Assembly (NCBI GenBank): GCA_964020975.1
Contig: OZ026612.1
Span: 137,088,763 to 137,152,762 of the forward strand
Reading direction: 5' to 3'
Length of the DNA: 64,000 nt
Source of the DNA: Hermodice carunculata
Lineage: Eukaryota; Annelida; Polychaeta; Eunicida; Amphinomidae
Every line of letters starts with the position of its first letter. Positions within the stretch are counted from its first letter, which is position 1. Of the stretch, positions 26,420 through 41,860 are shown piece by piece. The notes under the pieces were generated by a model. The model did no database searches and was not told where the DNA came from. It worked only from the letters and a program-made list of their open reading frames with translations. A program made the position numbers and the translations under genes.

Positions 26420-26847
26420 GACTAAGAACACCCTGTTTGTCACACAAAAAATTTCGAGGTCCGTGTTTTACGCAAACAGGGAATATAATGTGGACCAATA
26501 ATGAAACATGGTGCTGAAAAAATCCACAGCCAATTTTGTTGTTGTTATTGTCAGTAGCATGTATGTATTTCAAGTTTGTTTAGCCTACGTACATGCAACA
26601 TTTCACTTGCAATGGGAGCAAGGCTTATTCCTGTGAAAATATTATGTACAACTGCTTTTGATCTTTATTGTTCCCATTTCCGTGTATCAATAAAGACATT
26701 CATTACAATGTAAAACGCATTCAAGGTTGAAAGAGCCTTTCACTTCTGCACCCGGATCCCATTCTCCAAGAGACCCTCTACCTCTCCGAGGGTGGCTTTT
26801 TCCCCTGAGTCCTATAGTTCCGTCTCCACATGCATGAACAGGGGATA
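26418..26847. other. Unassigned stretch
   Basis: A polyadenylation-like AATAAAGACATTCATT occurs at about 26690-26705, with no transcript recognised before it. Confidence 0.4.
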
Positions 26848-26849
26848 TA

Positions 26850-27875
26850 CCCTTACAAAAACAAGGCCTTGCTGCTAAGTGTTCCTGTTAACTAGTGGAT
26901 ACTTATCCGTTGGTTTGTGTCTAAGTAGTCGCTGGTTGAAATTTTACCATGTAAATGGCTTTGTGGCTAAGTAGCAGGAAAAATAGATCTGATTGGTGGA
27001 CATTCAAGTCACAATAAGAGGCCATTGAGTTTTGTTAAGTTGTGGCTAGTTTACAGATAAGTAGCCACTAGTTTGCGGCTTACCTGCTGCTTGATATTCC
27101 CATTGGCAGCTTTAATGACAGGCTAGGTTTGCTGGTTTTCTGCTGAGTAGCCGCTAGTTTTCAGTAAGCTGCAGCTAGGTACTCCCACTGGCTGGGCTTC
27201 TGCCAGGTAAGGAAGAAATCCCATTGGCTGGTCTGCAGCTTAGTTGCTGCTCAGTACTATTCCATTGGCTTGTCTTCTATATCCACTAACAAAATAGAGC
27301 TAGTTGACTCTCCATTATCTTTTATTGCTATGGTTCTTGGGCTAAAATCTTGGGCTAAAATATGAAAAAATTAATGATTGATAAATCTAAATTGGTACTT
27401 CTGATGAATTCTAAATGCAAATTTCAAATTTCATGTACATGCTATGCACATATAGACTGCATTGCAACTGTTGGCTAATGCTAACATTTAAAGTGTTAAT
27501 GTTCTGTTAAAGATGGGGAAGTACAGTCACTCTTGTTCAGTTGCCGCTAGCCTTGACTGAAACAGAATTCTTCCTGTTAAGGTGCCGCTAGCCTTGCCAG
27601 AAACAGAGTTCTTTCCGCTTAGTCGCTGCTAGGCTGGGCAGCAACAAAGTCCTTCCTGATAAGTTGCCTCTAGACTGACCAGAAACAGAGTCCTTCCTGT
27701 TAAGCTACCGCTAATTAGTGGCTAGCCGTTAAGCTGTGACTTGTTAGTGGCTGCTTAGCAGCAGCTTAATAGTTAGGTGTAGGTAATTTTTGGTCTTGCT
27801 GCTCAGTTGTTTTTGGCAGCAAACTAGCGGCAAAGTAGCCGATAGTTATCTGGTAAGGGAAGATTTTTGTAAGGG
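26850..27875. mobile_element. TA-flanked inverted-repeat DNA element with internal repeated motif
   Basis: Both ends carry the perfect 12-bp inverted repeat CCCTTACAAAAA (26850-26861 and 27864-27875). Each end is bordered by TA (26848-26849 and 27876-27877), the target duplication of Tc1/mariner-like transposons. Behind the termini, AACTAGTGGATACTTATCCG on the left and AACTATCGGCTACTTTGCCG on the right are imperfect inverted partners. The interior has no coding frame. It holds at least ten degenerate copies of an AAGTAGCCGCTAG-like motif. These are clearest at 27060-27190 and in a run of ~50-bp units, GTTGCCGCTAGCC followed by AGAAACAGAGTCCTTCCTG (27538-27720). It is best read as a nonautonomous DNA transposon of 1026 bp. 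The superfamily is inferred from the TA only. Confidence 0.7.
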
Positions 27876-27911
27876 TAACCCTGCATGTTGTTATGGAGAG
27901 TACCCATAAGA

Positions 27912-27912
<1 letters not shown>

Positions 27913-27971
<59 letters not shown>

Positions 27972-27972
27972 C
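27913..27972. repeat. (CAA)n microsatellite
   Basis: About 20 perfect CAA units, 37 bp from the end of the inverted-repeat element. Confidence 0.97.
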
Positions 27973-27984
27973 CAAACCCCCCAT

Positions 27985-28305
27985 GTAGCTGGAGCAGGGT
28001 GTGGCTATACAGGTGCTGTATAGCGGCTATATGACCATTGTATAACATTTTATATGCAAATGATATGAAGGCTATTAAGCCACTTGGTAGCTGCTCCATG
28101 TGATGCCTCATAGTGGTGATATACCAGATTTGCAAATATTGGAGCTGTTGTATGGTGGCTATATGGCAGCTATATAATCACTACACATGCCCCTCGCAGC
28201 ATTGCCCTTGCATGTATAAGTTTGGGACTTAAAAAGTAGTAGACAGACGATAAAGCAGCTCTATAGCCACCCAATAGCCACCCCAAACAAGGACACCAGG
28301 GCTGG
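27985..28305. repeat. GGCTATA-rich segment, possible foldback element
   Basis: The words GGCTATA, AGCTATA and their complement TATAGCC occur at least eight times (for example TGTGGCTATACAGG at the left and CTATAGCCACCCAATAGCCA at the right). Left copies mostly read GGCTATA and right copies TATAGCC, so the segment can partly fold back. Boundaries and target duplication were not found. Confidence 0.4.
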
Positions 28306-28689
28306 TACAACTACATAATCCTGGAGCTGACCTATTTCAGACCAGCTTTGTTGTGAGTGTCAGTATTCAGCTGATCAAGTTACATAGTTGTATTTCCACT
28401 GGGTCTGTGTCTGCTTTTGAAGATTAGAAAATGTTTGTAGGCTTCATAGTGTCAGTATGTGTGAATAATTTGTTCAGAATTCATAGTTCAGTCTGATTTG
28501 AGCAACTTTGTGTAGCAATCTTATTTGCTTTAACTTTTAGGTTTGTTTTGTCAATTTTTGATGGATAATTCTTTGATCTGGAGAATATATTTTACCTTTG
28601 CACAGACATTGCTTTTGATTTTCACTTTTGCAGATACTAAATATATGTACTTCAGACTGACAGAACAGTATATATATTAAAGTGTATTG
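28306..28689. other. Unassigned spacer
   Basis: Nothing recognised before the BEL/Pao fossil. Confidence 0.4.
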
Positions 28690-30545
28690 TTCACCCCAAT
28701 ATTTTGGTGTGGGTAAGAGTATTCCAAGTAGTTAGTGTTGTGGGTTGGTCCACAGATTGATCTACAGGTGGAATTTTGTGTATTTGATACGTTTGAAAAA
28801 GTAGACATTTTTTATCTTCCTGCATCACCCTCAATTCACCCATGGACAAAAGTGGAGTCTGTCCATTATCTGCACTTCACCTCAGGCATATTTAAGTGTG
28901 CAAGCAAGAACCATCTAGCTGTCAGAAGAGCAACTAAAATTTAACCCCAGATAAGGTTACCCTTTTCATAGGGGCAACTGTGGCCCTAGCCATGACAACA
29001 GAAACATTAAAGATTCCAACTCACATGGGCTATGCTGGTCTACCACTGCACCATATCCTTTGTCACTGGTATCTCCTAAGGCATGCAGTTGCAATTCCAA
29101 CAATCCTGTCTATGGGACAGGTGTGTAACACCTTGGAATCTGCCAGTTACAGATGAATTTTTAACCTCTTACCGCCTTAGAAAACTACACATGGAAATGT
29201 ATGGGTGCTCCTGCATCCCATTTAAGACCTATGGGCAATATTTCTTGGATCATGATCTTCAGAACCATGGTGAAGGGAGTAAGAAACCCCAACAGGTCAT
29301 CAAGTCTTGCCAACGTACTACCTGTTTTGTGGTTGTCAGTTTTATAACAATGTCTATGCCATAAAATGTTAAACTGTTGACCTGGGTCACCCTTTTTAGG
29401 CCAATTATCTTCACAGACTCTGAACTTAATTGTTTGGTTCCAACCTCATGAAAACAACATATCTGAAACACCTTCCTTGCTTGAGACAAACTTTGCAAGG
29501 AGTATACCCGCCTTAACCATGACCTCTCTTACTTCTTGATACAGCCTGAAACTTTCTTTATCCAAATCAGCCCTGTTAGCCAATCATCTGTGCAAAAGTC
29601 TTCTGAGGTTCCTCAACTGCCCTAGTTTTTGGCTACTTAGATAAATAATGTTCCGTAGTATCATTCAACAAGAAGGGACCACTCTTATTGATGAATGGAG
29701 CTTTCAGAAATTTCATGACCCTAATTGGTCACTGTGGTCCCATAAGAATCAGTGGGCATCTTGGTCCTTCCTTCTTACAGTAATCTGCAGAGATGCCTTT
29801 CTTTATCAGCAGAATTGGTAGATTCCAACGTCTGAACCTGATAAGGATTTCAGCTAGACTCTGGATGAGGGAAGGACCAACTTTGAAAGAGTCATTCAAT
29901 AAGCACCTTTAAGCCCTGGTTCTTAGGCATCAACTACAGGCCTCTTTGTGGTAACACTGTACTCCTTGATCACAAGGTGGTGAGGTATGCAGGGCACAAT
30001 ACACAGACCTTTCTTCAGCAAGGACCTCATATATCACTCCATTTTTCTCCATTTGAGACAAGGCTTCATGTATTTAGCCTTCAATTGGGGGTCACTTGTC
30101 CAACTTATGAGACAAATTAACTAGCCTATTCCTGGCCATTTTCTCATTGTCAAGACCCTGAACTGATCCATGTCCTTGCTTCCAGGGTAATGTTCACAAC
30201 ACCCAACAGAATACTTAACGGTATCATTGACCTGGGACAGCATGGATGAACACAATTAAAATCTATCTTACCAATGCCTATCACTTCCAGATCCCTTATT
30301 TATGGAATTTTGCATCAGGAATATCAGACAAATACAACAGTTTGTGGGGTACAGAAGAAAGGGCTGGAGATTATTGGGATTATCTGGATCAAAACCTGAT
30401 ATGACCCATCCGTAGACAGTTTCTTGGCAAACTGGCCCCCAGGCAAATGAAACAATCCTGATCTGGCTTATAGCAGTCAAGCCCTACAAGTATCACAATA
30501 TTCAACTTCTGTTGTTGTGAAATTTCATAAGGAGTATGAACGAGT
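28690..30545 (-). mobile_element. BEL/Pao LTR-retrotransposon fossil, pol region, broken
   Basis: Read on the minus strand, weak but ordered similarity to BEL/Pao pol is seen. A protease-like segment is at the high-coordinate end (about 30545-30300). A reverse-transcriptase segment follows (about 30050-29750), then the connection and RNase H region (about 29400-28700). The order and spacing fit the family. It is heavily broken, with many interruptions, and looks old. No long terminal repeats, gag or integrase were recognised. The high-coordinate end stops where another repeat (30545-31210) begins. No activity is plausible. Confidence 0.7.
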
Positions 30546-31210
30546 ACATACAATGTTAGGTTGCTGCAAGGCTCAACAATATTTCGTGCTTGCAACGTTT
30601 GTAAACATACCAATATTGTTTTTGTACATCAGATGTTTACATTAGGCACGTCCACAAAGGCATTTTCTCGTGCACATATACTGCATGATTCCCTCTACAG
30701 TGTTCACACAATTATTATCTAGGTACATTTTGAGCGTCGGCGTGGCTTTGGCGGGAAAGTAAAGTATGCGGATGTAGAATAAAATTGCAAATGGTCCATT
30801 TTGCGTTTATTTTTCGGATCTCTAATTGGTTGTATAATATAGTGCTGTATGAACATTACCTTTCTTCTCCCATGTACTATTATTGGTCCGTGGGACGCAA
30901 CACTCACAAAACAATTACACGTACTTTTACCCAAGTACCGTGGCATAATTTCAGTACATGAATACAGGAATTTTACTTCAAAATATCACCAGTGGATTTT
31001 AAAATACATATGTACCTATGGATCAGAAGAATAGAGATATTTAACCATGGTAACTTTGCAAAATGGATGGGCCACTACGTCTGGCCGCAAAATTCTTAAT
31101 ACTTTTAATTGAATGGACAAACACAAAGGAAGTGAACGCCAGCCAAACAACAATATTGTGGCGGAGCGAGGTTTTCCAGCCTTCTCTCTAAGTTCCTTGT
31201 TTACTCCAAG
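30545..31210 (+). repeat. Unrecognised interspersed repeat, copy B
   Basis: Partner of 17690-18250 (opposite orientation), with the shared landmarks listed there. It directly adjoins the truncated end of the BEL/Pao fossil, so one of the two may have inserted into or broken the other. The last shared block is GTGGCGGAGCGAGGTTTTCC (about 31158-31177). Function and class unknown. Confidence 0.65.
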
Positions 31211-34289
<3,079 letters not shown>

Positions 34290-36336
34290 GCTCATGATCC
34301 CTCGTTCTCAGCAAAAGGAAGTACCTAGAAATTTTGGTGGTGTATCTGTAAACTGCTTAAATGATTTGTTGAATAATGAAAATGACCTGGAAAATGCTAT
34401 TTCTATTGCAGCTCTCTCTCCGTATGTCGAGACAAAAGATCTCTCAGAATATCTTAAGCCATTGATGAACACTTTCTCAGCTTTGACTCTAAATATTCAG
34501 ACCCTACAAAAATTTAAACCGAAAACCAGTGCTGGGCATAATAAGCTATCAATGAAACTGCTTAAAGGCCTAATTCATTCAATTTCAGAACCACTGTCCA
34601 TTATCATAGATCAATTCTCAACCACTAGTATATTCCCAGATAAATTAAAAATAGCAAAAAGTGATTCTCATATACAAAAAGGATGATAAATCCTGTTTAG
34701 ATAACTATAGACCCATTTCCTTACTTCCAGCCTTGTCAAACGTTTTTGAAAAGTTGTCTACAACCAGCTGTATAGTTACTCTGAAACCAATTCATTATTG
34801 TATCCCAGTCAACATGGTTTTAAGAAATTACATTCTACTGAAACAGCCCCTTCGGAATTTATAGATCGAATTTTCAATGTTCTTGAAAAAGGCGAATTAC
34901 CCATTGCTTTTTATCTTGATCTGTCGAAAACGTTCGATACATTAGATCATCGGATTCTTTGCCAAAAATTAAAATACTATGGTGTCTCTGGTATTGCTTT
35001 ACAGTGGTTTAAAAATTACCTTACAAATAGATCACAATTTGTTTAATATGATGAATTTTCCTCTAAAAATCTAACAGTTAGTACTGGTGTCCCTCAGGGA
35101 TCGATACTTGGTCCGCTAGTCTCTATAATTTATACAAATGATATGCATCTTGCCTCATCTGTTTTTGAATCCATTTTATGTGCTGATGACACCACTCTTG
35201 TAAAGAGCCTTTGTTCTTTCAGCTTCTGTCCTACCCAAAATTTAAATGTACAAAATACATCTCTCTCTATAAATTGTGAATTAAAGAAGGTATATGATTG
35301 GCTGGCAGCAAATAAACTTTCTCTTAATATCGCAAAAACCAAAGTATGATATTCCACTTTCCTCGAAGATAATAAATTTTACACCAGATTTAAAAATCAA
35401 TAATGTTCCCATTTTAAGAACAGAAGAAGTTGACTTTCTTGGTCTCCGAATTCAAGAAAATTTAAATTGGGATGCTCATATAAATAAGATTGGTGATAAA
35501 CTTTCCAAACTTGTTGGAATTTTCAAAAGCACCAACAGTTTTATACCCACTGAAACTATGCTAATAATATGTAACTCTCTTTTTCTGCCACACCTAAATT
35601 ATTCTCTCCTTCTTTGGGGTTTTTCATGTAAACGAATTTTTCAACTTCAAAAATTGGACATTCGTCTAATATCTCATGCCAGGTACATATGCCACACTGA
35701 TCCTCTATTTAAAAAACTCTGTATTCTTAAGTTGAAGATTTGTTACAGCTAAAGGCATTAAAATTTTACTTCAGATATAGAAGAGATGACTTACTAAAAT
35801 ATTTTCAAAACATGTTTTCAGTGCCTCCACCGTATCATACTTACTTCACTTTCATGCACATTCCCCACTACTTAGGAGAGCTAGATGCAAACAGTCTATC
35901 AGGTATTACATACCAACTTTACTCCAAAATCACCCCCTTGTATCAGTAATAAATTACATACTCATTCACTTTCAGGGTTTTCAGGATACATAAAAAATAC
36001 TATGTGAATCTATACTCAAATATATATACCATACCAAACCGCTATGTTTGTAACTCTTAAATCGATTATGTTTCATGTTTTGTGTTTACTATGGTTACTA
36101 AATTTTGAGTGAGTTTACTTAATCAGTTAATATCTCTCCAAGGTGGCTCCTGTGATAGCGGAAACTTATTTCCTTAGCAGGAGTCATCCTGACACATTAC
36201 TTGTTGTACTTTTACTAGATAATGGTAACTGCTGTGATATCATAATTTTGAAACTTGTATTCCACAAGTACGTGTTGTTTTTTGATGTGTCACATAAATG
36301 TCATCTGAGTCTGAATCTGAATCTGAGTCAAATGAA
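34290..36336 (+). mobile_element. LINE (CR1/Jockey-like), reverse transcriptase to 3' tail
   Basis: Best-preserved LINE here. In order: FKPKTSAGHNKLSMKLLK (34516-34569) and DNYRPISLLPALSNVFEKL (about 34700-34756). Then LDLSKTFDTLDHRIL (34915-34959) and GVPQGSILGPL (about 35089-35121). The catalytic box reads CADD, not YADD (about 35179-35190). Next are NKLSLNIAKTK, FLGLRIQENLNWDAHINKI (about 35433-35489) and LFLPHLNYSLLLWG (about 35580-35621). The C-terminal segment ends at a stop at 35947-35949. The reading frame shifts near 34.68, 34.77, 35.34 and 35.75 kb, and TAA at 35044-35046 is in frame. So it is inactive but fairly young. The 3' untranslated region ends in a short (TCTGAA)n tail (about 36304-36332). 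The 5' endonuclease part is missing. Confidence 0.88.
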
Positions 36337-37026
36337 CACATACGGGCCCTATTAAATATCCTATACGCTGCAGATTGCATAAATGTGAGGAGTGGCAAAT
36401 AATTTTTGTTTCTTATTTAAAAAAAGCGTTGTGGGTTGGATACGATGTATGTGCTTTAGCATGGTTATGGGGCATTATTCTGCTTGTTATTATAATCACC
36501 TACTGTTATATTAACTGCATTTTTAATTACACAGTGAACTGGAAGGCGCTTTTTCAGTTGTTTTGTTTGTTTGTGTTTTTTGCTTAACAACATTATTTTA
36601 CTCCCCGATTTACTTATACTTACTGGTCCATGGACTAAATTGCTTGATAAACTTTCGCTCCCCGGCTCATACATATGTTTTTTTTGTGCTAATGGTATAA
36701 CCTTCTATTATCTCGGATTTAGCACAACGCGACCTTCCTGGTTGGATAATTTAAGCCTATCAAATTGCGTTCTTCACTTGTGCACGCCCGATTATCTGGT
36801 TACTTAGTCACATCATGTGCTCTTGTGGGGACAGTAAAACTAAACTTACTGCGAGGAGTTGTTTCCTTTATAATCGTTGCAGTGCCAATGACCGAATGGA
36901 AGTATGATACCCCTGCCATTACATTGTCATTTAAAGGTATGTCCGTCACAACACCTGGAATGAAGGACACACATTTGTAGAAGTTGCACATCGAGGCTTT
37001 GGTATGGAACGGGTCTATACATGCAG
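36337..37026. other. Unassigned stretch
   Basis: Short frames only, no recognised domain or repeat. Confidence 0.4.
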
Positions 37027-37085
<59 letters not shown>

Positions 37086-37108
37086 ACACACATACATACA
37101 TACATACA

Positions 37109-37138
<30 letters not shown>
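37027..37138. repeat. (CA)n array followed by (CATA)n
   Basis: About 32 CA units with one GACA, then about 12 CATA units. Confidence 0.97.
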
Positions 37139-37139
<1 letters not shown>

Positions 37140-38272
37140 TTATTTTTTTCCCTGTAGGTCACCGTTTGAGTATTCTGCGATAATAGTTTTTATATTATGA
37201 TATTAGATACAGCTGACCTGAGACTTTTTAAGACTATTTCATGAATAAAAATACATACTTCCGAAATCCACAAACCCATCCAATCTTTTCGTTCCCCTGT
37301 GTGGCATTGTGTAACGAAAACAAAGGTACATTTTCCCCACTTACATAACCACTGAATTCATTTTTCCATTCACTCTTATGACTGCTAATCTTGGTATTTT
37401 AATAAGTGCGTGATAGTGTACTAATTACCAGTCTTTGACTGTTTTCAAATCTCTCAATAGATGGTTTACAGTTGTTTTGACGACAGCTTACTATAGTTTT
37501 ACCACAGAAAGATCAGTGTCCTCATGAAATGTTATATTTAGTTTAATCCTCACAGAATGTCCGTTTAAGTAAAGCGAAAAGATACTTGTACAGTCTGTTT
37601 TCAGCAGTTAGACACTTGAAAGTGAACTGGTGTCTCGTTTACGTCATTATAAAGATCATAATAGACAACTTGCAATTTTCATTTTAGACAACATATAATT
37701 AATAAATACTGTTCTACATGTATGCAAGCATTTGTATTGACAAATCTGTATATTTGCATATTTTATAGACTGATAAGTCTCAGGAGAACATTTACGCCAA
37801 TAATGATCATCAACCGCCACATAAAGCTCCTGTTTGCATATTTTTAGCATCAGACTGATATGTTACAGTATCTTCTGTCAAATTCTGATGGAAAAAGGAT
37901 AGTCTCACATACACTAAACTGCCACTGAAAAATTTATTGGTATTACAGAAGCTTTTGTTGTTGAACTTATTTACTGACATATGCATTTACAGACAAGCTA
38001 AAGTGTACCGAACAACATTCATAGACCACCGGGAGGTTTGTATGCACGCATGCGCTTTGAATCGAAAGGTGCATCCTTTACTCCCGGTATCTTGGCATAT
38101 CCTTGCAACTTGGATCCACTTGTCCACAATCACCGCCAACATATTTTATGCTTGGAACATATTTTATGTGAATATTTGTCTCAACGTGCCGTAATTTTCC
38201 TTATATTAAAATGCTTCTTTGCATTCACCAACACATACATGCATAACATCTCACTGAGAAGGTTCATATAAC
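37139..38272. other. Unassigned stretch
   Basis: No recognised gene or repeat up to the border of the foldback element. Confidence 0.4.
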
Positions 38273-38361
38273 AACTAGAAAAGATGATTTGCTGCATTTC
38301 AAATCAGTGTGTGTATGTGTGTCTTCAAAGCTTATTGGTATGACAATGTACAGTTATTATT

Positions 38362-38548
38362 TCAGTACTACAATGTATTATCGGTACGATAATGTACAAT
38401 GGGTACTGCAAGTACAACAGTATATAATCTGTGCGACAGTGTTACGTCAGTGTACAATGGGCACTTCAATACTACAGTGTATGATCGGTACGACAATGTT
38501 AAGACAGCGTACAATGGGTGGTTCACTACTACAGTGTATAACAGACAC
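38362..38548. repeat. 57-bp minisatellite within the left foldback arm
   Basis: About 3.3 degenerate units with TACTACARTGTAT, ATCGGTACGACAATGTTA and CAGYGTACAATGGGYACTTC. They are absent from the right arm, so they arose or were lost after the arms separated. Confidence 0.85.
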
Positions 38549-39380
38549 AACCAGTTAGCGCAGTCAACTGGTTTTCAGGAAAATGTTGAAAATTCACACT
38601 TGACATAAAGCAACCTCAGTGTAACAGGCTCCAAGTCTTACTTCAATGCACCCAAATTATCTCTTGGATGATGGAAAATACTTTTTTCAAATTGCCTCAA
38701 AGTACCTTAACTCAGTTTAAGTTCAGTTTTACTACAATAACCTCTGTGCAATCCCAGCCGTATGTCTCAAACAGCCCAGCCAAGTTGTATGCAAGCCTCT
38801 CTGGTGTGTGTGTGTGTGTGTGATGCAGGCACAATCTGCCACTCTTAATACAGAAGATATGCAACTTTTACGCATACTAGTTGGCAACATCCAAAAATAA
38901 AGCTCTGTCAGAGCTCAGATACCTAGTGAAGAGGGAGATGGAGGGGTGGCCCCACCTGCCTTCTTACCAGCGGTTGTGTACATGTAAATGAAGCTCCTTC
39001 TTGGATTTCACTTGCTACTATTCCTTACAGTTAAAGACAACATATTACTCAAAGCCACACTGCATCTCCCAGCATACCCCTGCCCTATGGTTCTACTTTC
39101 ACCAACATGCCCGGTCTGTTGCTAGGCAACTGGCCTTGCTCCAATTCAGATCGAATGCAATCATACACACACCCAGAAACTGTATTTGCTTCATTTCACT
39201 TCTTTTAGCTGGATTAATCAGCTGCACACTCATAGAAGATATAAATGGGAGTTAATGGTAGGTCTAACTATTATATTTTTGTTGACAAAGTCAACCTTCA
39301 GACTCTATTGCACTTTAATTTCTCTGACCAGGTGTCACCACCAATCAGAGAGCTGAACAAATCTGTCTGTGTGCATACTT

Positions 39381-39885
39381 TTGAAGGTATTCAAGATTTG
39401 AAATTTCAATTGCCCTTAATTTGCATAATTTAAATTTGTGCAGCCTTTGTTACCAATTCATCAGATGCATACTAGTCCATAACATTGGAGTAGAAGTTGG
39501 AATGGCATCTCTATCTGGTATAGCTTTGAGGCTATTCAAAATTTAAAAATTCCAATGGTGCTACTTAGCATAATTTAGAATGCTACAACTTTTTTTAAAA
39601 TTTTTTATTAATTAGGTATACAATGGTCAACAATCCCCTTGTTGAAGTTGGAATGACATCTCTATCTATTATAGTTTTGAAGATAATATAAATCTAAAAT
39701 TTCCAATGCTGCTAATCAGCATAATGTAAATCGCTGCAACTTTTTGCTTTAAATTCATTAGATGCGCAATGGCCAATAACCCTCTAGTAGAAATTGGAAT
39801 GATATCTCTGTCTACAATACTTTTGAAGCTATTCAAGATTTGAAATTTCAAATATCCATAATTTGCATAAATTTAAACATCTTTA
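39381..39885. repeat. ~150-bp satellite, left-arm array
   Basis: About 3.3 units, 151 and 146 bp apart measured from the GAAGTTGGAATG block (39493, 39644, 39790). Landmarks are GAAGTTGGAATGRCATCTCT, a TTGAAGCTATTCAA-like block, GCATAATTTAAA, TGCAACTTTT and ATTCATTAGATGC. Confidence 0.9.
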
Positions 39886-41120
39886 CACCCGTGCAGAAAA
39901 AGACAAAGCTCCTTATATGGAGTTTCTATACATAAAGGTGTCAGAGAAAAGTGTCGGATAAATTCACTGGTAAAAAAACAAAGAAAGCACTTTAGGAAAG
40001 ACAGAAAAGTGTGTGTTGACACACTCACACTCCAATTATCCATAGCAAGTCAGAGTCTTATGTATCCGATGTCAGGTTTCCCGTGCCATGACGAATAAAC
40101 AAGGCTGTCTGGACGATATATTATCGAATCGTATGGTTGTTTCTGCCGAATGGCTTTTGTTATGCCGCCCGAAATGACTCATTTCGCCACCATACTTTTA
40201 ATTTATTGGTAAAGATTATTTGTATTGTAAAGGAATGGTTTTTATTTCTTGCAATATTGTTTTTTGCACAAACCTGTACTCTCAGGTCCGTTTCCAGCTT
40301 TTTTTGGAAGGGGGTCGGGGGGTCGGATTTTAAACATGCTGACATTGCGAGGAAGCGTAAGCGACCGAGCGGAAGGAGCGTTTTGGAGGGGGGCAAGCCC
40401 CCCCGCCCTCAAGGCAGGAGGTTTTGGGAAAATGACAACCAAAATAATGTTTTGGGGATTGTTTGGGTTAAATTTTTGTCCAATAAGCAAACCATATCCA
40501 ACTCAAATTAGACGGTTGCCCATGGATATCCCATTTATTGCAAGATATTCATGCAATAGTCTCATCCAAAACCCTCCTTCCGCTCGGTCACTTACGTTTC
40601 CTCGCATTGTCAATTTCTTTAAAATCCGACCCCTTTCCAGGAAAAGCTGGTGAAGAGGCTGATTGTGCAAGAAACAATACTGCAAAAAACCTGCAAAATA
40701 AAGACCATTCCTTCACAATACAAATAATCTTTACCAATAATAGACACGGGCTTTAGATGGCCAGTGGAAAGCTCAGTCACCAAAAAGATCTTTGGTTTTG
40801 ATGGTTCACAAAATATTTACTGTTTAGAAAATCTTATAAAAGTATGTATTTTGGAACTGTCTGGATCTACAGATGACTACATATAACAGGTAGTATATTC
40901 CTTGTTAAGTATTGTCTAATTTGATGCAAAACGGAATCTTATTTTGTCGAGTTTTATTTTAACCAGAAAGTTTTTTTTGGTCCAATCTGTTTCTAACTTG
41001 TAAAATCCGACGTTTAATATTATCTACCATGGCCCTGTCGTTCAGATTTCGATTTTGTTATTTGTTACATTGAAATTAAAGTGTGTGTGTCAACACACAC
41101 TTTCCTGTTCTTCCTCGAGT

Positions 41121-41121
<1 letters not shown>

Positions 41122-41196
<75 letters not shown>
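41122..41196. repeat. (TTTC)n microsatellite in the right foldback arm
   Basis: About 18 TTTC units. The corresponding place in the left arm (about 39971-39990) is a short A-rich AAAGAAAGC segment, so the array expanded on one arm only. Confidence 0.96.
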
Positions 41197-41334
41197 ATTT
41201 ACCAACAAATTTGTCCCACACTTTTCTCAAACACTATTGCACATAGAAACTCCAAACTTGGCTTGATTGTACCCCCATACAAGAACTTTGACCGTTTTAT
41301 ACAGATAAATGAAGATGTTTAAAATTATGCAAAA

Positions 41335-41860
41335 TCGGGCCATTTGAATTCTTAATATTGAATATCTTCAAAAGTATAATAGATAGAGATGTCATTCCAA
41401 CTTCTACGGGGGGGGGGGGGGGGTTCTTGACCATTGCGCATCTAATGAATTTAGAACAAAAGTTGTAGCAATTTAAATTATGCTAATTAGCAGCATTTGA
41501 AATGTTAAAACTGGAATATCTTCAAAACTATTATAGACAGAGATGCCATTTTAACTTCTACTGGGGGGGGGGGGTTATTGACCATTGCGCATGTAATGAA
41601 ACTAAAGCAAAAGTTGTAGCAATTTAAATTATGCTAATTCGCAGTATTCGAAATTTTCAATCTTGAAAATCTTAAACACTATAATTAATAGAAATGTCAT
41701 TCCAACTTCTACTAGGGGGGTTTTGACCATTGCGCACCATATGAATTAAAAATAAAAGTTGTAGCAATTCAAATTATCCTAAATAGCACCACTAGAAATT
41801 TTAAATCTTGAATAACTTTAAAGCTATAATAGATAGAAATGCCATTCCACCCTTCACTCC
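41335..41860. repeat. ~150-bp satellite, right-arm array (inverted)
   Basis: Four units in reverse orientation to 39381-39885, spaced 154, 151 and 145 bp (GYCATT at 41391, 41545, 41696, 41841). In three units the segment after CTTCTAC is a run of G (about 17, 11 and 6 G). The left array has only short C/A-containing sequence there. Confidence 0.9.

Noticed and set aside
40137-40685. Overlapping frames on both strands with similar peptides (SVSDRAEG..FW)
   Set aside because: The two peptides mirror each other because the foldback arms are complementary. No family is matched.
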